Source: Isochrysis galbana
Taxonomy: Eukaryota; Haptophyta; Isochrysidales; Isochrysidaceae
NCBI GenBank assembly: GCA_018136815.1
Contig: CM030935.1
Span: 4,506,159-4,570,158, forward strand
Length of the DNA stretch: 64,000 bases
Reading direction: 5' to 3'
Position 1 is the stretch's first letter. Each line of letters starts with the position of its first letter. Below are positions 1 to 10,747 of the stretch, in pieces. The notes beneath the pieces were generated by a model. It saw only the letters and a program-made list of their open reading frames with translations. It did not search any database and was not told where the DNA came from. Both the position numbers and the translations under genes were made by a program.

Positions 1-2367
1 GGAGGGTGGCACGATAATAGCCATGGGGGACGCCATTGTTGCAGCGGATGCCATCAACTCGCCGCTCGATGGCACGGCCGCGGCAGGCTGAGCGCGAGAG
101 CCGGCTCCACCGGCTTTCAGGGCGTCGGCACTTGTGGAGGCGCCCACCGCGCCAGGCTCGCGTGCGACAGCACCCGCGGCTCCGCGACACGTCGTGGAAT
201 TGCCCACATCGGCGGCAACCGCGGACGCACTCAAGCCCCCGCTGGGGGCCGCCTTGCTTCCCGCACCCAACCCCATTGAGGCCGTGGCTGCCTCGGTGAC
301 TGCGGCAGCGGCAGCGGCATGAGCTGCCTTGGTGGCTGCGTTCATCTGCACGATGCTCGTCTCCACGGCAAGATCCCACGAGTCCCATAGCGGGTGGTTG
401 TGTGTCGAGGGGATGGGAGGTGCAGAAGTTGGGTGGAGGTTGAAGCGGCCGAGGATTCGCTGAGCAAGCAGGAAGTTGCGGAACAGAGAGGCGAGTAGCA
501 TGTCCTGCAAAAGTGGAGATGGGACAAGAGAACTCAAGGGCGAGGGCTGGAGTGCGAGCTCACCTGCGGATGGCTGGGCTGGGCGTAGTGGCCATCCGCG
601 GCAAGAAGCTCGAGAGCTGCCACAGATGCAGTAAGCGAGCGTCACGGCGGGGCGTGTCGACGTAGCACGACCTTACCCACGCATTGGCACACGCGCACAC
701 CTGCCTGAAGAGTCTGCGAAACAACTCGCGAGGTAGCGACGCCCAGGCGATGGCGTCAGTGATGGCCGTGAAGACCCAGTTGAGCTCTCCAGCAGGAGAG
801 CGTCGGTCATTAGGTGAGCCCGGTAGGCCATTGGCGATCAGGTGAGGAGGTACTGTCACCTGCCCGCGGTAAAGGGATGGAGCACCGGATGGGGACCGCC
901 CAGGCGCACACGGCCACACGACGGGCTGTGGCGCCTTTGAACGGTGCAGGCGCATACAGCCACTGACGGGCGGCGGCGCAGCAGGAACCCACAGCCCAGC
1001 CATCATGCTGCGCGGATTTCCGCGCCAGCGTAGCGCGATTGGCCAGCCCCCCCCCCCCCCCCCCCGCACTTCCACTAACAGTGCCCGTCGTGCCCATCCG
1101 CGGCCACGCACCAGCCCGTCGCCCGAGGCGAATTGGAGCGCCACACGCATCGGCGAGGTCAGGCAGGCCGTGAAGAGGTCGGCTGGAAGCTCGGGACTTG
1201 TTGGAAGCTCCTCATCGGCTCCACACGCACACAGCAAGATCACCTGGGGAGGAGGAATGGGGAACGGCGAGCCGTAGACAGATCGATGAGGTTTCCGAGA
1301 CGAGCGAGTCACAGAGCCAGCCGAACAGTGGTGAGGTCAGGCTGCCGGCTTGCATGGGGCCGCTCGCACGCTCACGTCGACTCCGATGGAGGGCGTTGTG
1401 TCCGAGCCTGCGCTGTTCAGCATCGAAGCGAGGGCTTGACTGAGCCTGCCCGCGTTGGAGCAGTCAAACACGAGTGCACAGGGCGGACCTAGCCATGTCT
1501 ACAGATGAGGGGTGGCGCAAGGACGTGTTGAGGTTGCACAAGCGGCGATGGAATGCAGAGGAAGCCCGCGCGCCCGACTTCCCGAGAGGTGCGTCTGGAC
1601 GAGCAGCACGTGTGGTGGCTCCGTGCGTGTCGCCTCCGAGCACGCACCTGAAGGTCGTAGATCGAAACCGGGTTGTACTGGGTGAAACTCCGGTTGAAGA
1701 GCCAAACCTCTCCGTTAGTGGTTGGGCGCGGCACGCCGTGGCCGTTGAAGTGCAGCAGCAAGCGCTCGTCGCGTCCTGGTGCGGACCGACGGAGTGAGAG
1801 GCACCACTTGCGGACCTCGTCCGGGGTTGGGTCGAGACAGGCACGGATCAGCGCGCGCGGCTGCCATTGCTCGTACTGGGCCTGTGGGTGAGGGTAGGGA
1901 GGGACTCTCGTTCCTCAGCAGCTGCGCAGCAGCTTCACCGGCCTTCCCGTCCAGAACAGACGAGGCTGCCGCCTGGCGAGCGAGCGCGCCTGCAGCGCCT
2001 TGGCGATGGCATCGATGGCCTTCTGGCCAACCTGCGGGTCGATCCAACACCTGCAAGGCAATCGCGGGTTACAGGCGCACGTCGCCACGCGCACGAAATT
2101 GGGCGCGGCGTCGGCACGCCTCCGTCTGCGCACGCAAGCGAAACAGGTCAGGCCTTCACTTCTGCGCGTGATACAGCATGCTTACTCAAGTCTGGCGCAT
2201 GGGTTGGGCTTGATCACGTCGGGCGGGTCGACTCCAAGGTTGAGTGCGAGGACCAACACTAGCGATGACGTCTTGATCCGCTCACGCATGCGCCACGACG
2301 GCACGGGCTCGAGCTGGAAGCCCTCAGCCTCCCAGAGGTGGAGTAGTACGTGGTGCTCATGCTGCAT
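1..2367 (-). CDS. RPTOR: Raptor (TORC1 scaffold), 5' part of gene, 7 exons
   Basis: Raptor presents substrates to TOR kinase in TORC1. Exons on the minus strand are 2367-2186, 2050-1990, 1881-1648, 1498-1376, 1243-1112, 859-701 and 504 to beyond the left edge; all junctions keep frame. The conserved N-terminal (RNC) caspase-like block is clear: WRMRERIKT, GVDPPDVIK, CWIDPQ, HFNGHGVPRPTTNGEVW, SIYDLQTWLG, VFDCSNAG, LPADLFTACLTSP, NDRRSPAGELNW and ASLFRNFLLAQRIL. The His (NGHG) and Cys (FDCS) of the caspase-fold dyad are both kept. Intron 2 has a GC donor (CAG|GCGCGC); no GT donor would keep the reading frame. The last visible exon carries an Ala/Ser-rich stretch of over 100 residues after the WDLAVE segment, probably a lineage-specific insertion. 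The start at 2367 is the first in-frame ATG; an upstream exon is possible. A (GA)n tract on the coding strand lies about 100 nt upstream. The HEAT and WD40 parts lie outside the window. Confidence 0.93.
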
Positions 2368-2462
2368 CGCAGCGGCCTCGTGGGAGACCGTCCACCGACC
2401 GCTCACCTCACGCCGCTGCCACCGCCCACTCGTCTAAACCGCCCTTCCCCTTCTTTCCCTCC

Positions 2463-2526
<64 letters not shown>

Positions 2527-3852
2527 CCTCCCTCTCTCTCCCTCTCTCTCTCCCCCGCTCCCCCCCTCCCCCCCCCCCCCACCAACCCACCCTCTCTCTC
2601 CCTCCCCCCCGCCCTGCCCTCCCACTGCTTCCCTCCGTCCCTCCCTGCTCCTCTTGCGCTGCGGCCGCTCTTCCCGTCTCCCCGCCACCCCTCCCCCTCC
2701 CGCCCGCTAAGAGACGCTCGAAGCACCTGAACGGGCCGCTCCACCTCCCCTCCTCTCCCTCCTGTCCTTCCCCCTGCCCCCTCCCTCTCCCTCCCCCTCC
2801 CTCTCCCTCACTCCCCCCACTTCCCCCGAGTGCCCCTCTCCCCTGCCCCCCCCCCCCCGCGCGCACGCCGACCGGCGGACGACGGCAGCGCCATCTCTTT
2901 AACCCCTAACCACGAAACTATTCTCTCTTGTACTCTCTACTACTCTACACGTCAGAGTTTACTTCTACGCGAGAGCCCTCTAAGCGGCGCACCCATACAG
3001 AGCCGCTTCTCTAACTTCTACGCGGCGCCGCCCGCCGCCCTTCCCTCCCCGTCGGGCGCGGCGTCTCTAACTTCTAAGGGAGAGGGAGGGCCCTCCCTCT
3101 CTCGCTGTTCCCCCGTGTGCTTCTGCTCCTCGACTTCTACTAAAGTACTCGAGTACAATAGAATCCTCCCCCCTCCCCTCCCGCCTCTTCTACCCGCTCT
3201 GAGAGAGGAGAGAGAGGAGAGAGAGAGGGGGGGGGAGGGGGCCGCGGCCCATGGGAAAATGAAGATGAGGGTCCAGTGAGAGAGGAAACAACCAGAGAAG
3301 AAGAATAGAGAGAGAGAGAGCGAGAGAGAGAGTCCGTCGAGCGCTACGAGAAGTCTCTCTCTCGTCTCTCTTCTCTATCCTCCTCCCCCTCTACATTCTT
3401 TTGCCTCGACCCCCGCAGCTGCAGGGGGTGTTTTTCACCCGTCTCTCTCTGTGGTGCGAGGAGGGAGCTCTCTCTCTTCTCTCCCTCCTCCTCTCCCGCA
3501 TAAAGTAATCTTCCATCGACAACTTTAACCTCTAGACCCACCTTACTTTTCTATACTCTGGTCACCAAGACTCTCTATATCGTCTCTCCCTTGTCGCCAT
3601 AGTGATTTCACCTCTCTCCTTCTTCCTCTTTCCCCCTCTCTTCTATTCTCCTCCTCTCTCATTAACTACTTGAGCCCAAAGCTTCCTATATTCACGATGT
3701 CCCAACTCTCTCTCTCTCTCCACCTCTCTCTCTGCCTCCTTCCTTCTTCCCCCCTCTCTCTCTTCTCCCCCCCCCCCCCCGCCCTCGCGCGCCCCTCTCC
3801 TCGACCGACCTTCCTCCCCCTCCCCCTTCCCCCCCACCCTTCCCCTCCCGCG
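2368..3852. promoter_or_regulatory. Divergent intergenic region, microsatellite-rich
   Basis: This stretch separates the divergently transcribed Raptor and elongase genes. It holds a (CT)n run at about 2466-2522, CT/C-rich low complexity to 2860, purine-rich blocks at 3190-3335 and more CT/C tracts at 3700-3850 that end just before the elongase ATG. Apparent long reading frames here are low-complexity artefacts. It presumably contains both promoters, but no TATA box or other defined element is recognised. Confidence 0.5.
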
Positions 3853-5420
3853 ATGCCCTCACCCCCCTACATCGACTTCGCAGCCAACCACGGCCCCACA
3901 GTCCTCCGCTCCCCCACCTGCGCCTACCACGATTTCACCACCATCTGGGATGCAGACCTCTTCACTGAGCTTGCGCCTCAGCCGCCGCCACAGTGCGATT
4001 TCGGAGCAAACCTCGCAGAGTACGCCGACAGGATCGCTCTCTTCGATGGGTGGGCGGCGACGCGATGGACTGCGGCGCACTGGGAGATCCCTCTCGTGGC
4101 GGTAGCGGTCTACTTGCTCATGATTGCCAGTCTCAAGGCATGGATGGGCCCGCGAAACGGAGGGCGCAAGCCGATCAAGGCGACGCGCGTCGTGCTGCTG
4201 TGGAACTTTGGGCTCTCCGCCTTCTCTGTGGCCGGAATGGTGTACACGGTGCCGCTGCTGTTGTGGGGGCCGAGCGGCGTGCTCAACAAGGGCTGGTATG
4301 CGTCGGTCTGCAACAACGCCGGCGAATACGGACATGGTGAGACTCGGCCGGCACTGCAGCACGGCGCTGCGCGGCTCCAATCACACCCCCCCACCCCCAC
4401 CCCCATCCCCATCTCGTGCTCTCCTGATGCAGCCCGCCGCCTGCCCCCCCCCCCCCCCCCCGCCTGCTCCAGGCATGCCGGGCCTCTTTGTCGCGCTCTT
4501 CATCTACTCCAAGCTGGCCGAGCTGCTCGACACGTTTTTTCTCCTCATCCGCAAGTCACCAGTGATCTTCTTGCACTGGTGGGCGTGGCAGCCGCTAGCT
4601 TGGGTTCACCGATCCCTCCTCCTCTGCCCACACCAGCCCCGCGACGCCCCGCGACCTCCGCGGACCCCGCGCAACCCTTTCCTCGCAGGTACCACCACGC
4701 GACCGTCTTGCTCTTCTGCTGGCACGCCTACTCGGCGCGCATTGGCACGGGCCTCTGGTATGCTGCAATGAACTACTCGGTCCACGGCATCATGTATGCG
4801 TATTTCGGCCTCACGCAGGTAAGGCGCTCGCAGCACAAATGAGTGCACCAACCCTAGCCACCGATCATCCCGCATCTTGAGGCACATGCTGCCTACGCCC
4901 CATCAGGCGGGAGAGGGACCCAAGAAGTTTGCCAAGAAGTTCTCGATGCTTATCACGACGCTCCAGCTAACGCAGATGGTCTTTGGCATCGCCGTCACTG
5001 TCTCGTCCGTCATCTACTTGGCACAGGTTCGCGCGAGTCGTGGAGGCCCGCACCGGGCGCTTGGCATTGCTGAACACGGGCCCATTCAGTCAGCATCGTT
5101 CCCGTCCCCCTCGGGAGTACAGAGGAAAGCCCATCCCCATTGCCGCTTACGGCGCCGGCCTCACTGGACCTCAGGGCCGCCCGTGCTACGTATCGCTTTT
5201 CAACTCCTTTATGGGCCTCGCCATGTACGCCTCGTATTTCGTGCTCTTCCTGCAGCTTTTCCTCTCGCACTATGTCTACAACAAGACGGGCCCGCGCACT
5301 GGCAAGACCAAGGCGGAGCCTCCGGTCATCGAGTCATGCCCACCCTCGGCAGTGGCCGCCGCCGCGGACGGCGCTGCCAAGGCGCGGCCGGTGGGAAAGG
5401 CAGGAGTCAAGCAGCAGTGA
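3853..5420 (+). CDS. ELO-family fatty acid elongase, ELOVL6-like
   Basis: 3-ketoacyl-CoA synthase of the ER elongase complex, condensing malonyl-CoA with an acyl-CoA. Exons are 3853-4336, 4473-4578, 4689-4818, 4907-5026 and 5094-5420, giving 388 aa with every junction in frame. The catalytic His box HWYHH (about residues 196-200) is split by intron 2 (CACTG|GTGGGC...CAG|GTACCACCAC). Other ELO signatures are KLAELLDTFFLLIRK before the box, MNYSVHGIMYAYF after it, KKFSMLITTLQLTQM, and a last membrane segment FMGLAMYASYFVLFLQLF. HWYHH followed by TVLL and MNY.VH is typical of the saturated/monounsaturated (ELOVL6) branch rather than PUFA elongases, so palmitoyl-type substrates are inferred. Intron 1 has a C17 run before its acceptor. 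ATG 3853 was chosen because an upstream in-frame TTG extension is only CT-repeat translation; the start of exon 5 is the least certain junction. Confidence 0.92.
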
Positions 5421-7239
5421 GCACAACGCATGCCACCTCCTTCCGCTCGTTATATCGTCGATTCACAGGCGCCCGAGGCGGCGCAATTGCCGCCATCAGT
5501 GCCGCCGCCTCACGTTGCGTGCGGCGTGGGCCTACATAAGAGAACCTCATGCGGTCACTGCATGTCGCTGCCGGCATGTGCAGTCGCTGGTGGCTAGCGT
5601 CCAGCGCGTGGCGGCAAGGGAGGGTGCAGGGTGTGGGGGGCGTAATTGTCTCTCTCGCTAGATGACCGAGAGACGAGCGGTGTTGCTCACGCACTCGAAT
5701 TCATCGCCATGCCCCATCTGCCCATGCACCATGGACCGCTTTCTCAATATTGGATGGTGTTGGTGGGCCGTTGACTTTCTGAACCACCAAAAGCTGGAAG
5801 CATCTACTCGAGCCATTCCGCACGCCCGCATCCAGCTCACTATCGAGCCACATCGCCGCGAATCGGATACGAATACAATAATACGTACTAGTACTATAAA
5901 CCGTTTAATAGTCGCAACACACACGCGGTCTTGGGGTTAGACGGTCGCATTCGCGAATTGACCGTTATGGCGGAAGGCGCTCGCTTCGGCCCCAGGGATA
6001 CGTACACCTGCTTTTGCTTATTATTTATAGTTATAGTTCTGTGCGCCCTCGGCTTTTGCCTTTGCGGGACCGGGGAACGCTAGGGGCTCCTAAGCTCATT
6101 GGTAGACTTCAGACTTCTTTTAAACAAGGGTTGAGGGTTGCAAGAGGAATAAGAGGAGGGAGCAATGGCGGTCGGGCGTTACAGGGAGAGAGTCAGCGGC
6201 GGGGCCTGCTTAGCGTTAGCGTTATTAGTTTTAGTTAGACAAGGGCGAAGGGGCGGGCTGGACCTCGACCTGGAGAACAGGAGAACTGCAGTACAAAGCC
6301 CGGAGCCCGGAGCACCGGGAAATCGCATCGCAGCTCTAGCTAGCGTCTAGAATGCGACACTCGGCTGACCCGGCCCGGGTTGCGCGTCGACTACTCACGG
6401 GCGCAATCACAGAGCAGAGAGGTGCGAAAGTCGCGTGTTCCGTCGAAAGAGGACGAGGCGGCCTTCTTGTTTTTACTTAGGAGTGCGACGGTGTGTTGTG
6501 TTTTCGCACATAACGTTTTATCATCTATTGTTCCATCCAGTCACATTATTGAGACGGGGTTCATATCTGACGATACACGTATATTTGCGCATCACAAACG
6601 AAACCTTCATGTCCAGGCCGGCTTCACCCTTCCATTCGTAATGTGCCTTATTTGATTGGCGAAAAGTCTCAAAACATAACATTCCAAGCAACCTGGACCC
6701 GATGACCGATGAGTATCTGTTCGAAGAGTTACTCAGCCACAAGGGCGATGTGGATCGTCGCGCATATATCTCGTCAAGTAGCGCGGCTACCCAGCTATAG
6801 ACAATGTGGGGAGGCCCTCGGATGCTACTTGGGGGGCCCTCGGATCGAATTGCTTCGTCGATGTTCCGATTTGGTGGAGTCCTATGACCTCGCCGCCGAC
6901 CGCCCTCGCTCGTCCCCGTCATCGGAATCTTTAGAAATTCAGCCCGCTTCTTTGCTTTCGTCTTCCCAAAGTTCAAGCCTTACGGTTACGGAAGATCTTC
7001 CGGACCACCTTCCCTCGAGTCGAACGCGTTCTCGTTCTCATGCGTAGCGCTGAATCGTATAGCGATGGAAGGAGACATAGCGTCGCGTCAGCGCCCTTAC
7101 CCAGCGCAACTGCGCAACTGTCCGAGCAGAACTCCTGTAAAAGGGAGAAAGTGGAAAGTGGTTGGATGTGAATAAAAAAATTTTCCAACTGGGAAGGTGC
7201 TGGTCTGAAGTTTTTTCTTCAGTGAAGGTGCAGGTGAAG
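5421..7239. other. Intergenic, no gene recognised
   Basis: Less GC-rich than its surroundings, especially from 5860 to 7200. Short open frames on both strands (for example 6521-6976 minus) show no recognisable domain or splice continuity. An upstream exon of the b561 gene could lie in the right-hand part, but none is demonstrable. Confidence 0.4.
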
Positions 7240-7834
7240 ATGAAAGTGCAAGAACTGCAGACCCTGCCGCTGCTCGCCCACGGTGTGCTCATGTCCGTCG
7301 CGTGGGGCGTGCTCCTCCCCTCGGGCGCCTTTTTCTCGCTCGCTTGGCGCTCCCGGCTCACCGGAGGCCGCTGGCTCCGTGTGCATCGCGTGGTGCAGGT
7401 GTGTTTCTCCCTCCTCGCCCCCCCCCCATCGGCCCTCCCTCCCACGAAACAAGGCACTCCCCCCCCCCCCGCTCTCTCAGGGAAGCGGGCTTGCGGTGGC
7501 CGCCGCCGGCGTCGCGCTCGCCGTCGCGTGGGTGCCCCGAGGGCGCCACTTCTCGCACCCCCATCACACGCTCAGGATCGTCGCCTTCGCCCTCGCCCTG
7601 CTGCAGCCGCTCAACGCGCTCGTGCGCGGCACGCCCGCCACCCGCACCACACGCCGCGCCGTGTGGCGGGTCGCGCACAAGGGGACGGGCTACGCCGTGC
7701 TCGGCGTGGGCGTCTACCAGGCCCTCTCGGGGCGCGCCCTCATGCCGAGCCAAGGCGACGCCGTTCTCGTCGCGTACGGGGTGCTCCTGGGCCTCTCCTT
7801 CGGGGTGCTCGCGGGGGGGCTCATGGTAGGGTGA
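7240..7834 (+). CDS. Cytochrome b561-domain membrane protein
   Basis: Small transmembrane di-heme b561 protein, a family that passes electrons (often from ascorbate) across membranes. Exons are 7240-7398 and 7481-7834, giving 170 aa; the donor is CAG|GTGTGT and the acceptor CTCAG|GGA follows a C10 run. Features of the fold are LAHGVLMSVAWGVLLPSG near the N-terminus (His14), WLRVHRVVQ (His49), a His-rich turn HFSHPHHTLR (76-82), LLQPLNALVR, and VWRVAHKGTGYAVLG (His119), followed by a last hydrophobic segment. These supply the four conserved heme-ligand histidines on hydrophobic helices. The protein has no DOMON or reductase domain in the visible exons. ATG 7240 is the first in-frame ATG; the frame is open further upstream but without another ATG, so a 5' exon carrying a signal or DOMON domain is possible. 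Confidence 0.78.
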
Positions 7835-8171
7835 GAGTCCCCACAGGGAGGGGAAGAAACCCTGAGGGAAAGGAGACCAAATGAAGGCAAGCCGCCTGTC
7901 CTTAGCTCCCCTCGTTCTCCCGATGAGCCCGTTCCGGGCTCCCCGGATGAACCGTGCGCCGCGCTAGCCGCCGGTGCGCCCTCGCGACTCGTTTCCAAAG
8001 AGGAAACGAGCTTCGCTACGACAGACGACAATGTATCGCCCCGACCTGTACACTGTACACCTGTACTCGTACTCGTGTACTCGCACTAACCAAAGTGTAC
8101 CTGGAGAGTTTCTACCAGTTAGAGCGTCCTCGTCGCCCGGCGGGGGAGGGGTGAGCGTCGCGTCGGCGGCG

Positions 8172-9407
8172 ATGGTGGTCGGGCTGGGCGTACTGCTCCC
8201 TCGCGATTTCCTGGAGCGGCAGCCGGTGCGCTGGAAGAAATCGCAGCGGAAGCGCGGGGCGGTGCGCCAGCTACAACGCCTTGCACAACGCCGCGACAAG
8301 CTCGAGGCCAAGGCGCTGCGAAACGCTGAGAAGGACTCTCAGAAGGTGCTCGAGAGGCGCCGCTCGGCGCTTGAGGCGGCCACTGGCACTTCCAGCAGGC
8401 GCGAGGCGCGCGGCTCGCGGTGCACAGCGTTCGCGGCGCGGGAAGAGGGCCTCTGGGCCGCAGAACTCTTTCCTAACCAGCCGCTCGTCATTAATCTGCC
8501 CAGGGGAGTGCGGCTGCGGCTTCTGAGAGCCTCGCTCGCTGCGCCCACACCGCAGTCCAAGCCCACTATCGTCCGCTGCCGCGTGCCAGCCAGCCGGGCA
8601 GTGGCGACGCTCTGCCAGCTGCGCGGTGAGGCTGCCCTCCCGCTGCCGGAGGGCCGCGCCGTCACCGATTCTCTCCTCGGCGCCTCTTGGGTCGGCGACA
8701 GGGCTGTGGCCTCGCGGCCATTGCATGCCGAGTTCAGCTGGCTCGACGGTCGCTGCGCTCTCGCTGCCGAGGGCGGCTCTACAGTCCACCTGGTCGGCCT
8801 CTTTTCCAAGAATGAGGGCGCGCTCGAAGATGACAGGAAGGCGGGCGCTGCCTCAGAGCCACGCCTCACTCAGCAGCGCGAGCCTTTATCCGAGATGTGC
8901 GAGAAACGCCGAGCGTTTGTAAACATCGTGAAGCTGGTGCCGGCAGTACCGACACGCAAGCCATTAGCCTCAGCGGTCAATGCGCGTTCGGAAGGGTCGC
9001 CTGTGGATGGAGACGCTTCTAACAGTGCTGGCACCGTATCCGGCGATCTTGTCGAGCTCCCGAGCGGTCTCAAGTATGTGGATGTCGTTGCTGGGACAGG
9101 ACGGGCGGCAAGGCGTGGTGACCGACTCTCTGTCAAGTACGAGGGGATGACGGCTCGGCAGCCGGGCGAGTGGCGTGTCTTTGACGACAACCGTGGACGG
9201 CAGATGCACTTCCTTCTTGGCACCTCTGAAGTGATACAGGGCTGGGACATCGGGCTTGTGGGCATGAGGAGAGGAGGCACACGCCGACTGGTCATCCCGC
9301 CGCATTTGGGATACGGTGCCCGGGGCGCCAGCGGCAAGATAGCACCCAATGCGACATTGGTCTTCCAGGTGCGGCTGATGAATGTGCAGGCGGGGAGCTC
9401 CTCATGA
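8172..9407 (+). CDS. FKBP-type prolyl isomerase, nucleoplasmin-like N-terminus
   Basis: Peptidyl-prolyl cis-trans isomerase. The last about 115 residues form a complete FKBP domain: SGLKYVDVVAGTG, RRGDRLSVKYEGM, FDDN, MHFLLGTSEVIQGWD, RRLVIPPHLGYGARG and NATLVFQVRL. The usual pocket residues (Tyr of VKYEG, FD, EVI, W, GYG, F) are all present, so activity is likely. Upstream, residues about 95-215 (LVINLPRGVRLRLLRASL ... TLCQLRG ... STVHLVGLF) resemble the nucleoplasmin-like domain of nuclear FKBPs (Fpr3/Fpr4, FKBP39/46), preceded by a basic, Arg/Lys-rich segment. This architecture implies a nuclear or nucleolar histone-chaperone-type FKBP; that is inference. It is a single exon, 411 aa from ATG 8172; ATG 8031 is in frame upstream and would add 47 low-complexity residues. 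Confidence 0.82.
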   Translation: MVVGLGVLLPRDFLERQPVRWKKSQRKRGAVRQLQRLAQRRDKLEAKALRNAEKDSQKVLERRRSALEAATGTSSRREARGSRCTAFAAREEGLWAAELFPNQPLVINLPRGVRLRLLRASLAAPTPQSKPTIVRCRVPASRAVATLCQLRGEAALPLPEGRAVTDSLLGASWVGDRAVASRPLHAEFSWLDGRCALAAEGGSTVHLVGLFSKNEGALEDDRKAGAASEPRLTQQREPLSEMCEKRRAFVNIVKLVPAVPTRKPLASAVNARSEGSPVDGDASNSAGTVSGDLVELPSGLKYVDVVAGTGRAARRGDRLSVKYEGMTARQPGEWRVFDDNRGRQMHFLLGTSEVIQGWDIGLVGMRRGGTRRLVIPPHLGYGARGASGKIAPNATLVFQVRLMNVQAGSSS

Positions 9408-10747
9408 CGCGTCGCGTGCGGGCGGAGAGGAGGAACAGAGCCCGCAGCACGCGCGATGCATCGGGGTGCCTGCCGTATAAAAAACTCCGAGCTTGCGCGA
9501 TTGCTATAATGTTGGCGGAAGACCACGACCGCAACATCAATGACACTATCGACAACTGTGCTACTTGCCGGAGAACTGCCGGAGATTGGGACGAAGATGG
9601 GCGCCCCAATGGTGCGAATGCGCCTGCGGTTGCTTCCGTTGGTGACGAAAGAGGCGTGGTGGGAAGGCAGCTTGAATTGTTACTTCGCGAACGTTAGCTT
9701 GTAGCTTGAGCAGTCATGCATGCAGCGCCACATTGCTAAACACGCGCGCCATTGGCCGGCCGCAAGGGCCGTTTTCCCCATGCCCTATGGAATGGTCCCA
9801 ATCGAGAAACCTATGAGACTTGGCCCCTTAGAAAGAAAGAGAATGACGAGGGCGCGGACAAGCCACGCGAGAGCCCCTCTCCCGTATGTGAGTTATCCGC
9901 GTTCTCCATGTTCGTGTTTGGTCTCGCCCTAATCCAGCCTTCGCTCTGGCCCCCGCCGGCACTGGCCACCCGCCCACCCACTCATCCGAACTCACCAAGC
10001 CAAGAAGCAAGCGCATCTAGGCTGAGGGCGATGCGGAAAGAAAAGGCAAATACAACGCTTTATCTTCAACCCGCGCGCGCGTAGCTTGCGGGTGCGCGCT
10101 ACTCGAGCATTCAGATACCAATGCCCCGCACCCCGCTCACGGCCTACTCACAATCTCCTCCGGCCCTCCACCACATCCTGCCTTGTGGCAACCTCCCTCG
10201 TGCGCTACCTTGGGGCCCGAGATGCTGAGGTAGGAACGGCGGTGAGCTACGATTGTGCCCGCCGCGCCTAGGCGCGGCAAACCTGTTAGTTACACCTCCT
10301 TGCGCCGCGTATCCTTTGCCTATGTCACTAGGCGGCGGGGCGATCCGACTTTTCGTCGGTCGAGTGCGGGTGGGTGGGAGGTGGGCTTCGTCTCAACTTA
10401 AGGATACTGTGTGTCCCATTTGCTGTACTCCGCATTTTTGCGATCATGATCAAAACTTTCAAAGCATGTGCTCTTAGCTCTTAGCGGCTAGCGGCAACTA
10501 GCAACTAGTAAAGTGCAGAGCTATCCACTCGATTCAGCACGCAATCAATAGACACGTCACCCACTCATTCGCGTAGGTCAGGGAATAGCATAGACAAATT
10601 CGAAGAACACGAAGTCACCCGGCACGGCGGCTAGAGTAAGCATTTGCGTCCACGCGTGCGCTTTTATTGCTTACTGCAACAGCCAACAGCCTTAATGAAG
10701 GCTAGGGCATGTCTACCCCTCATGTCCCGTCGCCCCATCTTCTGATC
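9408..10747. other. Intergenic, nothing recognised
   Basis: 1.3 kb with no coding sequence, repeat or RNA gene that can be supported. Short frames on both strands lack codon structure or recognisable motifs. Confidence 0.4.

Noticed and set aside
2403-2866. Long Arg/Glu/Gly-rich frames on the minus strand, and Leu/Ser/Pro frames on the plus
   Set aside because: Translations of (CT)n/(GA)n low complexity; no protein-like composition.
6521-6976. 151-codon minus-strand frame
   Set aside because: No domain, low-confidence composition, and no conservation evidence available.
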